Shown piece after piece: positions 24,532 to 34,633 of a stretch of 64,000 nt of DNA (position 1 is its first letter; each line of letters begins with the position of its first letter). The notes under the pieces are model-generated. The model was given only the letters and a program-made list of their open reading frames with translations. It was not told the DNA's origin and did no database searches. Origin of the DNA: Ornithodoros turicata. Its lineage: Eukaryota; Arthropoda; Arachnida; Ixodida; Argasidae. The DNA is taken from contig NC_088201.1 of the NCBI RefSeq assembly GCF_037126465.1, forward strand, positions 229,769,879-229,833,878. Reading direction: 5' to 3'. Made by a program: the position numbers and the translations under genes.

Positions 24532-25554
24532 CAGGCAGGCAGGTCCCATCGACCTCCTCGATCTTCAGTATTTTTTATATTGATAAGCTCATCGTATATT
24601 ATGATCAACATTTTTGCCAAATAGCTATCGTGCAAAAAAATCGAGAAAATCCGGTCCTGAATTCTGATGTTTCAGTTTTGCCGTGTTTGCACGCGTATAC
24701 CTCCAGAGTGTTAAGAGATATTGTTGTGAAATTTTTTATGCTGCTTTATTATGCCTACAGGCCAGCTGTCAGAGAGCAAATTTTACCGCGCAGGTGCAAT
24801 AATGTGTGCTATAAAAAATGGCGAACATGCCCTCTCGCGCACTTTTGTCCTAATTTCGACGCCTGATATCTCTGGCTATAGATGTCCTTGATCGCAATAC
24901 TTGGTATCAGCTCACTCAGGTTTTCATGCTCTTTCATCTGATATATCTATCCTGCATATACTTCCTAGCGACATGTGCTGAAATAGGCAAACGTTTAGGC
25001 ATATTTCGAAATAAACATGGATTTTGCGCGTGTGTTTCTCAAAAAGGTCTCACTTGATTTCGTATATATTTTGCCAGGATATGGCCCGATGTTAGGCCTT
25101 TCATCTAACGCAAAAACGTTTTCTCCAAAGGCGTACACTGCTGATTAGCGCGTTAAAACGCGACCCCACTGCGTACGAACGTGTCGGAGATATCTACAGC
25201 CAGAGCAAGAAGCGTCGAAGTTTGAACGAAACTGCGCGACAGGGCATGTTCGCCGCTTGTTATACGATACAGTCTTGCACCTGTGCGCTTAAATTTGCGC
25301 TCGGAGTGCTGGCAGGTAGGTATGCTAAAGCACAAAAAAATTGCACTACGATATCTTTTAAAACTCAGGATGTATACACGTGCAAACACGGCAAAATTAC
25401 AACAATCGAATTTAGGGCTGAATTTCTCGATTTTTTGCACGGAAAGTATTCGAATGATTAATTTTACCAATGTTGATCATCATCTGCGATGAGCGTCTAA
25501 ATATATATATAAAAATCATGAAAATTCAGGAGGTCCATGGGACCTCCCTGTCTG
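24532..25554. mobile_element. 1.0-kb foldback element with ~360-bp inverted arms
   Basis: The left arm (24,532-24,890) is repeated in reverse complement at 25,165-25,554, about 75-80 percent identical by eye, around a ~275-bp centre. Shared landmarks are AGGTCCCATSGACC near each tip, 'ttttgccgtgtttgcacg' and 'gcgaacatgccct'. The tips match as CAGRCAGG. Open frames in the two arms mirror each other and are not genes. No clear target duplication was seen. Confidence 0.75.
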
Positions 25555-26060
25555 AGCAAACGTGGAACCGGCCTACAATTATGTTCTGGCTAACCTTTTC
25601 AGTGACTTCCATCTTTCAACAGCCTAACTTAACTGGCAACGAGTTCCAACTTCTATCTCTGCTCCATATAACCTGTGTAAAGTGAATATTTGTGAAGTAA
25701 ACAGTACATATACGGGACTGGTGGTTATATACTTTCAATGTAACACTCTTTTTTTTTTCATTGCTGGTGAAGTGATGCATTAAAGAACCCATGTATCTTG
25801 TGACTATGATGCAATAAAGAGTTTTCTACAATGACATATTGATTTTGTTTTTTAAAAATCGCGCAAATTAACTCTTGCTTGGGGGGTAGGAGGTACCTGT
25901 AAGAGTGCATTGGCTGTACCTCGGGAAATCGTTGGGGTACGATACAGGCTGCCGATAACGGACCATTAACATCCCCGTGTTGCAAACCGTATGCCGGACC
26001 ATGGTCGGGAGCCGACCCGGTCGGGTCGGTCGCCGCCGGCGCACCGACGTTGGGTCGTCG
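25555..26060. other. Right interior of the TIR element
   Basis: No gene recognised. A GC-rich block at 25,990-26,070 with repeated 'gggtcgg/ccgacc' lies next to the right TIR and could be the subterminal region matching the repeat block at the left end. Confidence 0.35.
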
Positions 26061-26076
26061 CGCTGTGCTGCCTGGG

Positions 26077-26550
26077 CACTTCTTACTTACAATCTGCGCA
26101 TTCAAAGTTAGTCAAAAGACAGATTGTAAAGTACTGCCTACGTAATGCGTGGCAGAAGTCTTGCCCGCATCAAATGGCAGAGTGCCTTCAACGACAAACC
26201 GAGAGGTTACATAGTGCGGGTTACTCAACGCACATCGTGGTATCTCTAGCTGAAGCCTTGCTCAGGCAACTTCGAGCTCATGACCCCAATCGACTGACGG
26301 CACCCGACCCCGACAGAGGAAGGGTGGTCGTTACTCCGTACCTGCATAACATGTCGCACCGCCTAAAAAAGATCAAGTGAAAGGGTAGGAGCAAGGGTTG
26401 CCTTCTCGACCCTGGGAAAGTTGAGTAAGCTCAGTAAATTGAGTTGTCCCCAGGCTGTGCACACATTCAGTACCAAGCACAGAAATCCCTTTGTTTTCTG
26501 TGATGAAGCAGTGGTGTATAAGTTACCATTCACTTGTGGAAAATGCTATA
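26077..26550 (+). pseudogene. PLE third piece: RT thumb, linker and start of GIY-YIG nuclease
   Basis: Resumes where 21,786 stopped, with SAHSKLVKRQIVKYCLRNAW, then the CPHQMAECLQRQTERL linker and VVVTPYLHNMSHRLKK, a stop, and then a frame with KLSCPQAVHTFSTKHRNPF and VVYKLPFTCGKCY. The last part matches the entry into the GIY-YIG endonuclease domain of Penelope-like elements, which nicks target DNA. A mariner-type MITE cuts the domain at 26,551. Stops and frame changes make it inactive. Confidence 0.75.
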
Positions 26551-26761
26551 CAGGGTGTTCAAAATTAAGCGTTCACTAGCACTTTATAAAATAGGCGAAC
26601 AAAAGAAAACTGGTGCTATTTTTCTGTTCCTTGCGTAAGAAACAGGTGCTACATAATTAGCAGCACATGTTTCTTACACAAGTAGCGTAAAGTTATCATC
26701 CGGTTTCCTGTCATCGCTGTGTTCGCGTAGCGTTCGTGAAAGCATAATTTTGAACACCCTG
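26551..26761. mobile_element. 211-bp mariner-type MITE
   Basis: The inverted termini CAGGGTGTTCAAAATTA (26,551) and its reverse complement, ending at 26,761, bound an internal sequence without an ORF. TA dinucleotides flank both sides (ctaTA before, caTAgg after). The terminal sequence resembles mariner ends; compare 'tgaacacccccc' at the mariner end near 35,470. It sits inside the PLE nuclease domain. Confidence 0.85.
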
Positions 26762-26803
26762 CATAGGCCAAACAGAGCGATGCATTAATGATCACTTGCG
26801 TGA
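26762..26803 (+). pseudogene. PLE fourth piece (GIY-YIG core, ~40 bp)
   Basis: Between the MITE and the gypsy LTR, 'ggccaaacagagcgatgc' and following bases encode GQTERCINDHLR, the GQTxRCxNxRL stretch after the YIG motif in PLE nucleases. The reading is cut after CGTGA at 26,803 by the gypsy element and continues at 30,231. Confidence 0.7.
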
Positions 26804-27047
26804 TGTCAGTCGTCAGCACGCATGATGACGCAAATGGCTTAGTGCAAAAGGAAACTTTAATGAGGATGGCGAGCGATTAAGCAATCCATCACTCACGTAC
26901 ATCTCGTCCTTCCAAATCCATTCCCCCCCCCAAAAAAACAAGAAAAACAACAAAAAAAAGTGAGGGCGCTCTTCGCTCTCTCTCTCATTCCGTCTCCACC
27001 GTTTTTCTTCTCTTCCATGAGATGGCAGTAGGTGTCCTATTAGTCCA
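26804..27047 (-). repeat. 3' LTR of the reverse-strand gypsy element
   Basis: Begins TGTCAGTCGTCAG and ends AGTCCA on the plus strand. It aligns with 29,998-30,230 throughout, including 'gcttagtgcaaaa', 'aaactttaat', 'ccaaatccattcc' and 'ccgtttttcttctcttcc'. It includes a C-run followed by an A-run near 26,924-26,960 that differs in length between the copies. Confidence 0.8.
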
Positions 27048-27150
27048 GAGCGACCTCGCTCCCAAACATTGCGTGCTCGCAATGTGGTGATTACGTAGTT
27101 TTGTAATCTTGCATCCACTTTGGTGGTCTTCTTTGACGTCACCATTGAGT

Positions 27151-27405
27151 TTATGTCTCTATTGAGGCAGCTTGTATGTCTCGTGGTTGGGTGTCCATTT
27201 GGGATGGCTTCTCTCTTTGTCCTGTTTCTTCAATTGGAAACTCTTGCTCTTCCGCAAAAAGCATGTTGTCACTGGTCGACTGGGTGTGGACAAGTTTTAG
27301 CTGCCTTGTTGTGGACTTTTTGATGTCCTCAACGCCGTCGTTGTTCCTGGTTAGCGTGCACATGTTCTTGTTCACGTCGGTGATCATGTACGGTCCCCCA
27401 TACAA
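27151..27405 (-). pseudogene. Integrase C-terminal remnant of the gypsy element
   Basis: The minus strand encodes YGGPYMITDVNKNMCTLTRN and then QLKLVH, like the C-terminal end of a Ty3/gypsy integrase (GPYxIxDV followed by a basic tail). Further pol text upstream on the same strand (27,410-27,700) is open only in pieces. The catalytic core is absent. Confidence 0.6.
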
Positions 27406-27713
27406 TGCCCCAATCCGTGTTTGTGATTACTTCGATATTTTAGAATAGTGCAGACCTCAATTGTTACGTTTCGTCCTCTGTGAAGTCGTCTGGCTTCATT
27501 CCTTGTATCATTTTTTTCACTTCATTTACTGTTGGGAGTCTGCATTTTCCCCGTTTGTCCTTAATGACCATTTCGTACATTGGCCTTTCAAAGTCTTCGT
27601 CGTCGTTAACGTCTTCGGTTGTAGTTTTCGCCTCACTAGCGTTTGGCTTCCTCTCAGCTCTCGTTTGCAGCTTCGTCTCACCAGCACCCTAGTATAATGG
27701 TTGGTTCTTCTTG

Positions 27714-28091
27714 AAACAACAACAACTTTATTTCAGGATGACGGGTGGGGAGTTTCATCGCCGGGGGCGATACTCTTCCCCGTTGATGGATGTGAAGCGG
27801 GGAATGAAGTAATGGGCCGGTTTACAATGTGGATCGGGGTCCTGTGGCGTCCAAGAAGGCGAAGAGAGCATTGAGGACAGAGCGTTGGTGGGCTGGATGC
27901 GGCCTGGAGCCAAACAATTTTGTGAGGGAGATGGGACGGGATTCTAGCTCGTTGAGGGAGGCGGAGAGTACGGAGCGGGAAGGGGTGGTAGTGTGGGCAA
28001 TAGGGAAGAGTGTGCTCGAGATCTTCAACAGCACCGGAGTGACTGCAGTGGGGAGAGTTAACTTATCTCAAGCGCAAGCGCCACTGTGCTG
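27714..28091 (-). mobile_element. 5'-truncated LINE tail inserted in the gypsy element
   Basis: Flanked by a 12-bp duplication TGGTTCTTCTTG (27,702-27,713 and 28,092-28,103). On the minus strand it encodes a short C-terminal piece with HQRSVLNALFAFLDATG, followed by a 3' end carrying AATAAA and a (GTT)n-like tail. Duplication, truncation and tail are the marks of target-primed reverse transcription. The clade is uncertain; an R1/I-type LINE is possible. Confidence 0.7.
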
Positions 28092-28103
28092 TGGTTCTTC
28101 TTG

Positions 28104-28487
28104 CTTAGTGTTGTGGGTTTTGGGAATCCATTCAAACCAGTGCATATCGTCGCCAAAGCGTTCAGTGTAGTCATATTTAATGCTTTCTCGCCAGTCTGTG
28201 CCCACGATGGCTTCGAGTGGAATATTTTCTACCACTTTTAGTTCGATCAGTGTCGCAGCGTCTCCAATTAAACTTGTGCTTGCGTTACTCCCACAGGTGT
28301 TGCGGATTATTCGAAGGGTCCCTTTAAGTACGCAATCCTTGCCCATTACACCTTCGATGCTGTGTTCTTGTGCGAAAGCCTTGGAGACAAATGATGTTGT
28401 TGTGCCGGTGTCCCAGAGTGCTGCTGTCCTGATACCATTCATCCTTGTCGGTAAACTAATGGAGTTTCCTTTCGAATGAGACATCAC
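28104..28487 (-). pseudogene. Retroelement aspartic protease remnant
   Basis: The minus strand contains ALWDTGTTTSFVSK with the D-T-G catalytic triad typical of retroviral-type proteases, then IVGTDWRESIKYDY, which fits the second half (hydrophobic-hydrophobic-G-x-D). It directly follows the gag tail in the same strand order. The fold looks mostly present, but the reading is cut by the LINE insertion. Confidence 0.75.
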
Positions 28488-28517
28488 GATGCAGTTAGCC
28501 GGTTCGCGGCTTCCTCG

Positions 28518-29997
28518 TCATTCCCTGTGGCGTGTCGCTGCTGCCTTGCGCTCCTCGCTTCGTGTGTCCGACTTGCTACATTCCTTTGCGCGATGACCTC
28601 GTTGAAGACGGGCGCATGTGTCTGCCGGCAATCGGAACAACTTTGCTTGTGGTGTCTCGTCTTTTCCTCTCTGGCGCTCTTCAGTGTCCATCGTTTGTTT
28701 TTCACGAACGTAGTTCATCTGTGGCGTATAACGCCTATCAAGTTGTCGAGCATAGCTCAGGAACCCAGACACAGTTCCCTTTAGTAAGTCGTGAAATGCT
28801 GCAAGCACAGGCTTCATATGCTCCAGACGCACACCTTGTATCGACCAGTCAACGATGTCGTCGTCGCTGAGGCTGTATTTTCCTTGTCTTCCACGCTGCA
28901 GCCTCGCGTACATATAGTGTGTTACAATCTCACCGTGCCGCTGGAACCGTGCGTTGACGTTTGTCACCCATTCGCAGAATACAGGTTGTTTGTGGAACTC
29001 TTTCCTGAATGAGGACATCCATGTCAGCCACACTCTTAGATCGGTACCCTTGGTGCGGTGCCATGCTGCTGCTCGGCCTCGTAGTTTAAAAATGGCGGCG
29101 TTCAGCGTTGCTATATCACTCCAAGAGCATCTTTCTCACATGTTTTCCACTGCGGTTAGGAATTCCTCCAGGTTTTCATTGTCGTTGCCGGCGTACTTGA
29201 GTAAATTTGCTGCGAGATCAGGCGTCGTCGTTACTTGGAGCGGAGCCGCTCGTTGACTCCTCTCGTGGCGTTCGCTAACTTCGCTGGCGGGCTCCGTCGG
29301 GCATGTCGCTTGTCGTTCCAGTAACTGCACCGTCATCTGCATTGCCGATGCAACCATAGCAATTTCCGGGCTTAGTTCGTCGGTTCGTCTTTAGCGATTG
29401 TTGAGGCATTCGGGGAGAATGACACTCTTGCCTGGGCGTGCGCATTGCGTCTCCTCCTTTCTGTCCGTTTGCGGTTATTTGTTTCGTTAGTTCTCTTCGC
29501 TGTTCATCTCGAGTGCATTTCGTTGCCTTGGTTTCGTTTCCTGCGTTTTCTGTGTGGACTGGACGCCTTTAACTGACACCGTGGAGACCCGGGAGTATTT
29601 TCGATTCGTCGTTTCCTCGTCGATGGCTTTGTTCAGGAACTCTTCTCCTTTCTTCCACCACTAAGCACAGTGGCCACAAGCCACACAGGGCGATTGGCCA
29701 GGGTTTTGTGCAGGGTAATCCATAGAGACTCATAGCCCACGGCTTCACACGCGGGACAAGGATCATGGTAGGATAGTAGAAGGATGCCTTCTCCTTCCTG
29801 TTCGTCGTTTACATGCCTTTTTCTTGGCTCCTCGTCGTTTCTGTTAGTTGCCGTTGTTGCACCGTTTGTTACGTCGTGTCCTTCCGTTGTTCTTACGTTG
29901 TTTTCATCATCTCCTTCGTGGTCCTCATCGTTGGCTTCCGACGTCGTTTTATCGGTTTTCGTCCATGTGGTGTTCGAAATTTGAGTCCTCGTCGCCA
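28518..29997 (-). pseudogene. Gag region of the gypsy element
   Basis: Minus-strand frames in order: a charged N-terminal stretch (29,633-29,997), a segment ending NLLKYAGNDNENLEEFLTAVENM (29,136-29,357), then a capsid-like block (28,518-29,033) with RFQRHGEIVTHYMYARLQRG and a degraded zinc-knuckle region before the protease. Several frame changes separate them. Length and order fit a Ty3/gypsy Gag; assembly function is lost. Confidence 0.6.
29983..29997 (-). promoter_or_regulatory. Primer binding site of the gypsy element
   Basis: On the minus strand TGGCGACGAGGACTC begins directly after the 5' LTR end (ATTGACA). The TGG start complements the CCA end of a tRNA; which tRNA was not determined. 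Confidence 0.6.
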
Positions 29998-30230
29998 TGT
30001 CAATCGTCAGGACACATGGTGGCACATATCGCTTAGTGCAAAACGAAACTTTAATAATGATGGCGTGCGATTAAGTCCTCCATAGCACACGTCACATCTC
30101 GTCCTCCCAAATCCATTCCAAAGAAAAAAAAAAACAAGTGAGGGCGCTCTTCCCCCTCTCTCTCTCCTTCGGTCTCCACCGTTTTTCTTCTCTTCCGTGA
30201 GATGGCGGTAGATGTCCTAATAGTCTAACA
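29998..30230 (-). repeat. 5' LTR of the reverse-strand gypsy element
   Basis: Begins TGTCAATCGTCAG and ends AGTCTAACA on the plus strand, matching the 26,804 LTR. It abuts the candidate primer binding site on the internal side and resumed PLE sequence (ttgaacaccg) on the outer side. Confidence 0.8.
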
Positions 30231-30600
30231 TTGAACACCGAAACCATGCGAACAAGAAAAAAGACGGGTGGTTGGCTTATCATAGTAACACTCATGAATG
30301 TGAACCTACCTGTCGAGATTGCCATATCATCGCAAGAAACAAGACTAAACTAACAAGAGAAATAATAGAAGCAGAAAAGATAAATAGCCATCAAGATGGG
30401 TGCGTAAGCACGCCTTATGTATCTTTAACGGGAAGGGAACTGATCTTCCTCAGAACCGGTGCGCCCAGTAAGTGACACGTGTGTTGTGAAGGTGATTTCT
30501 TCCATTTTGCTCATTTTCTTCAATAAACCTAGTTGGAAGTTAGCGCCCGTCATGTCTGTTTCTCCGTTCTTTGTCCGCGTTTCTTGCGCATTGAGTTCAG
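30231..30600 (+). pseudogene. PLE last piece: GIY-YIG C-terminus and 3' UTR
   Basis: After the gypsy insertion the frame reads GWLAYHSNTHECEP, then KTKLTREIIEAEKI, then CVSTPYVSLTGRELIFL and stops at 30,475. This is the conserved tail of PLE proteins (TREI(I/L)EA and S..L(T/S)..E..(F/Y)L). The downstream text has a polyadenylation signal in 'cttcaataaacctagttgg' near 30,522. It closes the element that began at 19,801. Confidence 0.75.
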
Positions 30601-32204
30601 ATGCCTTCTACGAGGCACATTTTTTTTTCTGAGTGTGATGTAATATGTTTATTTATCGTGAATCGCCTTGCACGAAAAGGGATTAATGGGGCATGGGGTG
30701 GGGGGGGGGGGTCACGCAAAGAGCCACCACACCGGGTGACGCGTACTCTAGCGACGCCACTGTCTGAGCCTGAGCGCAGTCAGAGTCTGAGTCGCAAGTC
30801 AGACAGAAAGGGCGGCTTGGTGTATGTACATATTCATGTATTTCGTGTTTCCCATGTTCAGGAATGTTTCGTCATGGCTGTTCGTTCGGCAATGCACCCT
30901 GCCGATCACAATGCGAACGCCGCCCGTCTTCGTATTGGTCGTACAGGCAAAAAGGGAAGTATGGCCCATCAGAATACGAAGCAACCAAGGTATGGGTTTA
31001 GTACCGGACGACACCACACCGAAACTTGAAAATCATCCCGACCACAAGTTTCGCGCAAAGACGACCCAATGAAGACCTAGGACTAGCAAAACCATTCATG
31101 TGGCGCCACACGAAGTTTCATGCACTTTTGTATGAGATATGCCACAACGTGCAACCTATATGCACAACAGGACCCTTCTCATCGGTCCCGAACCGATACC
31201 AAAGTATTTTTCATCGTCTAAATATGAAATAATATTGCGAAAAAAGCACGCATCTGGATGAAAATCCCCGCATCTCTTTGCTTAAGCCCGTGCACTGTTC
31301 TACTCGACTTTCCCTTGATGAGTGGGAGCAGAGCGCGTGCTTAGCAAGAGCATTCCACAAGCAGCACAACGTACTGAAAGTCGAGTGCAATAGGGGTGGA
31401 CGGTATGTGTCTTATCAATGTTCCTTAGTTTCAAGAGTGTGCTCAAGGTCTTCCACCTACCCGTCCACCCCTATTGCACTCGACATTCAGTACATTGTGC
31501 TCCAAAAAAAAATAGATACAGGATACTGTTTTTTTTTTTCTTATTGTGGACTATAGTAAAAGAACCATGCGTTTATAGAGGTTTTCCAGAAATAATATTT
31601 TGCGCATCTTGTCATCTGTTTGCTTTTGTATGTTCCTACAATATAATTTATGAGCCTGCACTTGTATCCTGAACAGTTTCCAGTGCAATGCCATATCTGA
31701 GCACGCTTTCCCTCATCATCTGATAAATATGAGATCTGCTAAAAGAACTAGTGCAGCGCTTCAGGATCTAAACATAGGCATTTACAGGATGTAACCTTTT
31801 AACAGATAAATGAGGCCCGATATTCACTCGTGTTTTAATCGGAATGTAATCCTGAATATTTGACTGCCTACGAATGCCCAACCGGGCTACACGTACAGTT
31901 CGTACAGTCTACGTTATGTAGACGAACATGAGCACTGCATTTATTTGTTTATTCATACTAGAAACAACTCTTGATCCGGGTAGGGCAGGCACTAAGAGCA
32001 GCAGTACGCTTGTAGTAAGTTCAGCAGTACACAGGCGGTACACTAGATACAGCAATACTCAAAGGTATACATTTTCAGGTAACGGCTGTACTTTTTGTGG
32101 ATGATGAAAACGAATGATTGCGTGTGTACTTTTCTTTTTCTTTGTGTGTGTGTCAATAGGTGTGTGAATTCACCGTCACTACGGCACACACCTCCAAAAT
32201 ACCG
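30601..32204. other. Unassigned DNA
   Basis: No gene recognised. Contains a 12-G run at 30,700-30,711 and the hairpin listed at 31,371. Small ORFs on both strands (for example 30,601-31,029) include the low-complexity G run and are not convincing. Confidence 0.45.
31371..31493. repeat. 33-bp inverted repeat with 57-bp loop
   Basis: 31,371-31,403 (starting GTACTGAAAGTCGAG) is the reverse complement of 31,461-31,493 with one mismatch. It would form a long stable stem. No terminator or mobile-element context is visible. Confidence 0.9.
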
Positions 32205-33006
32205 AAGAAGCTGAGCTACATTTTTTCTCCGATGCCAGCCCTGCTGCCTATGGCACAGCCGCATATTTACGTCTTGGCTGCAAATCATCCCAACAACGGG
32301 TAAAACTGATAACGCGAAGCGAAATCAAGAGCTGCTCACATCAAGAAGATGACTCTGGCTCGGTTGGTGCTATTGGGAGAACTGATGTCATCAAATGCCT
32401 CTAACTACGTCAAGAGTTAGTTCAAGTTAAGGGATGTGCACCACTTTTGGACCGACTCAACCATCACTCTCCAGTGGATACGGGGATATTCAACGCGCTG
32501 GATACCGTTCGTGCGTAGAGTGAAAAAATACAGAAGAAAGTAAGTACTGATCACTTGCATTACGTACCTCTAACACCGGCCAGCATGATAATGGGGCGTC
32601 GTTAAACATCGCTGCTCAACGACACCACGACATCAACTCACTTGGCGCTACCCCCAGCGAGTCATGTGAGGAACTCCGCCCAATCCACGGGTCTGCTAAG
32701 AGCCACGTGGTAGAGGCAGCAAGCATACCTCGAACAGAGTTGGAACAAGTGGTACAAAGAATACCTGGGGAACTGCGCTCCGCATACCATTCAAAGAGCT
32801 TGAGAGCCACCGACGTCAAAGTGGGAGACGTGGTTCTAATAAATGATTCCAACCGTACTAGGCTACAGTGGCTGATGAGAATAGTCGAGAAAGTCTTCCC
32901 GAGCACAGGGGGAAGTGTTCGAGTCTGCTTACTGCGCACTTCCAATCAGAACCTCATTCGAAGGCCCGTGGAACATTTATATGAGGGGTCCCCTTCAGTC
33001 CCCTGA
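32205..33006 (+). pseudogene. BEL/Pao retroelement remnant (RNase H and integrase tail)
   Basis: Plus-strand pieces are in pol order. FFSDASPAAYGTAAYLRLG (about 32,220) is the first acidic motif of the BEL/Pao RNase H region. FWTDSTITLQWIRG (about 32,440) is the second. Then 32,707-33,006 encodes VGDVVLINDSNRTRLQW, VEKVFP and LIRRPVEHLY, matching the integrase C-terminal domain known as DUF5641, which ends BEL/Pao Pol proteins. The integrase core between them is deleted. No LTR was identified nearby. Confidence 0.75.
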
Positions 33007-33120
33007 GTGTGCAAATGGCTCGCGCTACTGTTTTTCGTCATATTCACACGCGACAGGCCTCAACGTTCACCACGTGGTGTTCCAAAGTTTGTGCAAAACA
33101 GAGGACACTTGAGGGACAAG

Positions 33121-33452
33121 GTGGCAGACAACGAGGTGAGCGCGAACATCGAACAGCGAATTCTCATGAAGTTTCTCGTGAATGAAGGCGTAAAGTCATC
33201 TGAAATTCAGAGAAGACTGCAGGCTCAGTATGGCCACGATACACTTAGCCGCAGCAAAGCGTTTGAGTGGTGCAAACGGTTCCGAGACGGCCGTACGTCA
33301 GTGCAGGACGATCCTGACAGGGCGGCTCAGAACCCAGTGTCAGAGTGACTGAGAACATCCAACTTGTTGAGCGCCTGATCCTGAAGGACCGGCGAATAGC
33401 ATGTCTCGAACTGGCTCGAAAGATGGACCTTTCTCTGGGAACATTGAACAGT
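33121..33452 (+). pseudogene. mariner transposase, N-terminal part
   Basis: Encodes ADNEVSANIEQRILMKFLV, a helix-turn-helix region with SRSKAFEWCKRFRDGRTSV, DDPDRAAQNPVSE, a stop, then ERLILKDRRIACLELARKMD. The presumed start is GTG (33,121) where mariners have ATG. This is the paired-domain-like DNA-binding half that contacts the TIR. A TIR element enters after the LSLGTLN reading at 33,452. Confidence 0.8.
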
Positions 33453-34631
33453 CCCAAGCAGCACACAATATCGGGCCTATATTGGCTGGTCATTGGCGAT
33501 ACGGGTCCAATATGGGGCCCGTTTCGCCATGATTTCCCCCATATTAGCTGAAGCTGGGCAATATGGGGCCCATATTTTCAGCTAATATTGGGAAAATCCT
33601 GGCACTATGGGCCCAATATTGCCCGTGTACACCTCATACTAACTGAAAATAAAAAAAATGGTACGAACCCATTTTGCACAGCAGCACGGCAAGATTGGAC
33701 GTTGAAGTTTATGAAATGCCCAATTCAGTACGTCGTTACATCCAACAATTTCCCGCAGATGAGACGCCGAAACAGTCAACATACGTGGCAATCTCATTGT
33801 AACGTTAACTAGAACTCGACAACTCAACTTTCCACTTTGTGGAAGCAGCCGCCATCTTGCATCGTGATGCCAATGCCAATCGGTCACGCCGACTGAGAGC
33901 GAGCGGGTCGCTTGACCGAAATCACGCGTCCTACAACTAAGGCGCATGAGCGACATCGGGATCGGACGTTTCATACGCGCTAAAATGTCGCTGGTTCCCC
34001 TAATGACAACGGACTTGCGGCTGGTCATCTAAAAAAACAATGTTTGATAGGAAGGGATGGCTCTTGTATAAAGTTAGATGCTTTCAAGTTGCTGCAAGCA
34101 GTGTAAGTTGCTCTGGCGTGTGGCCGTCACCGTCACGAAAGTGTTTCGCTCCTTTATACTCTTGGAGCGGAAACTTTCGTTTACAGATTATTGCGATCCC
34201 AATGATGGCTTCTGAAAGATCTTTGGCATTGGCGGTTCCGAGGGAGTGCTTGTGTCGTACAGCAAGACGGGCGTAGCACCCATTCTCCGTTTTGGGGGGC
34301 GATACAGTGTTTTTTTTTCTTTTTTGTAATTGTATGCAACGTGGATCAATCAGACCTGCAGAAATGAAAAAAGCGAAAAGAAAAGAGAAGTAATATCAGT
34401 GGTGGATATTAATCCGGATAATGCTTTATTACTAGACGGACTCCCCGTTGGTGTTGGTAATATTTGCGCAAAATGGGCTTGTCAATATGGGCAGCCCATA
34501 TTCGTCCAATATGGAGCCTGGTTGCACTCCCCATATTGGGCCAATATTGGCAGCCCATATTGGACCAATATTGGCAATCTTGGCAGCCCATATGGGTCCA
34601 ATATTGGACCAATATTGGCGTGCTGCTTGGG
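33453..34631. mobile_element. 1.18-kb TIR element, family CCCARGCAGCAC (second copy)
   Basis: The left end CCCAAGCAGCAC (33,453) has its exact reverse complement ending at 34,631. GT flanks both sides (33,451-33,452 and 34,632-34,633), and mariner reading continues after removal. The subterminal zones (33,460-33,640 and 34,480-34,625) are packed with CCAATATTGG/CCCATATTGG-type motifs in both orientations. The interior (33,650-34,470) has no recognisable ORF. TIR and 2-bp duplication match the larger element at 21,787, so both belong to one family. Confidence 0.75.
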
Positions 34632-34633
34632 GT

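Larger units (their letters stand above)
21787..26076. mobile_element. 4.29-kb TIR element, family CCCARGCAGCAC
   Basis: The left end CCCAGGCAGCACA (21,787) is matched by its exact reverse complement ending at 26,076. The dinucleotide CA precedes the left end (21,785-21,786) and follows the right end (26,077-26,078), and the PLE reading resumes across the cut. The insert holds subterminal 70-bp repeats, candidate exons, a hAT-like MITE and a foldback element. No transposase domain was recognised. Short TIR, 2-bp non-TA duplication and subterminal repeats recall CMC (CACTA/Mirage) elements, but that is inference. Confidence 0.7.
26804..30230 (-). mobile_element. Reverse-strand Ty3/gypsy element, internally deleted
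   Basis: Two direct LTRs (26,804-27,047 and 29,998-30,230) flank a minus-strand internal region with gag, aspartic protease and the integrase tail. RT and RNase H are missing. A 4-bp flank (GTGA left, TTGA right, one mismatch) marks the insertion, and the PLE frame continues across it. The LTRs are about 80 percent alike by eye, so this copy is older than the LTR element at 19,977. A LINE tail is inserted between protease and integrase remnants. Confidence 0.8.
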
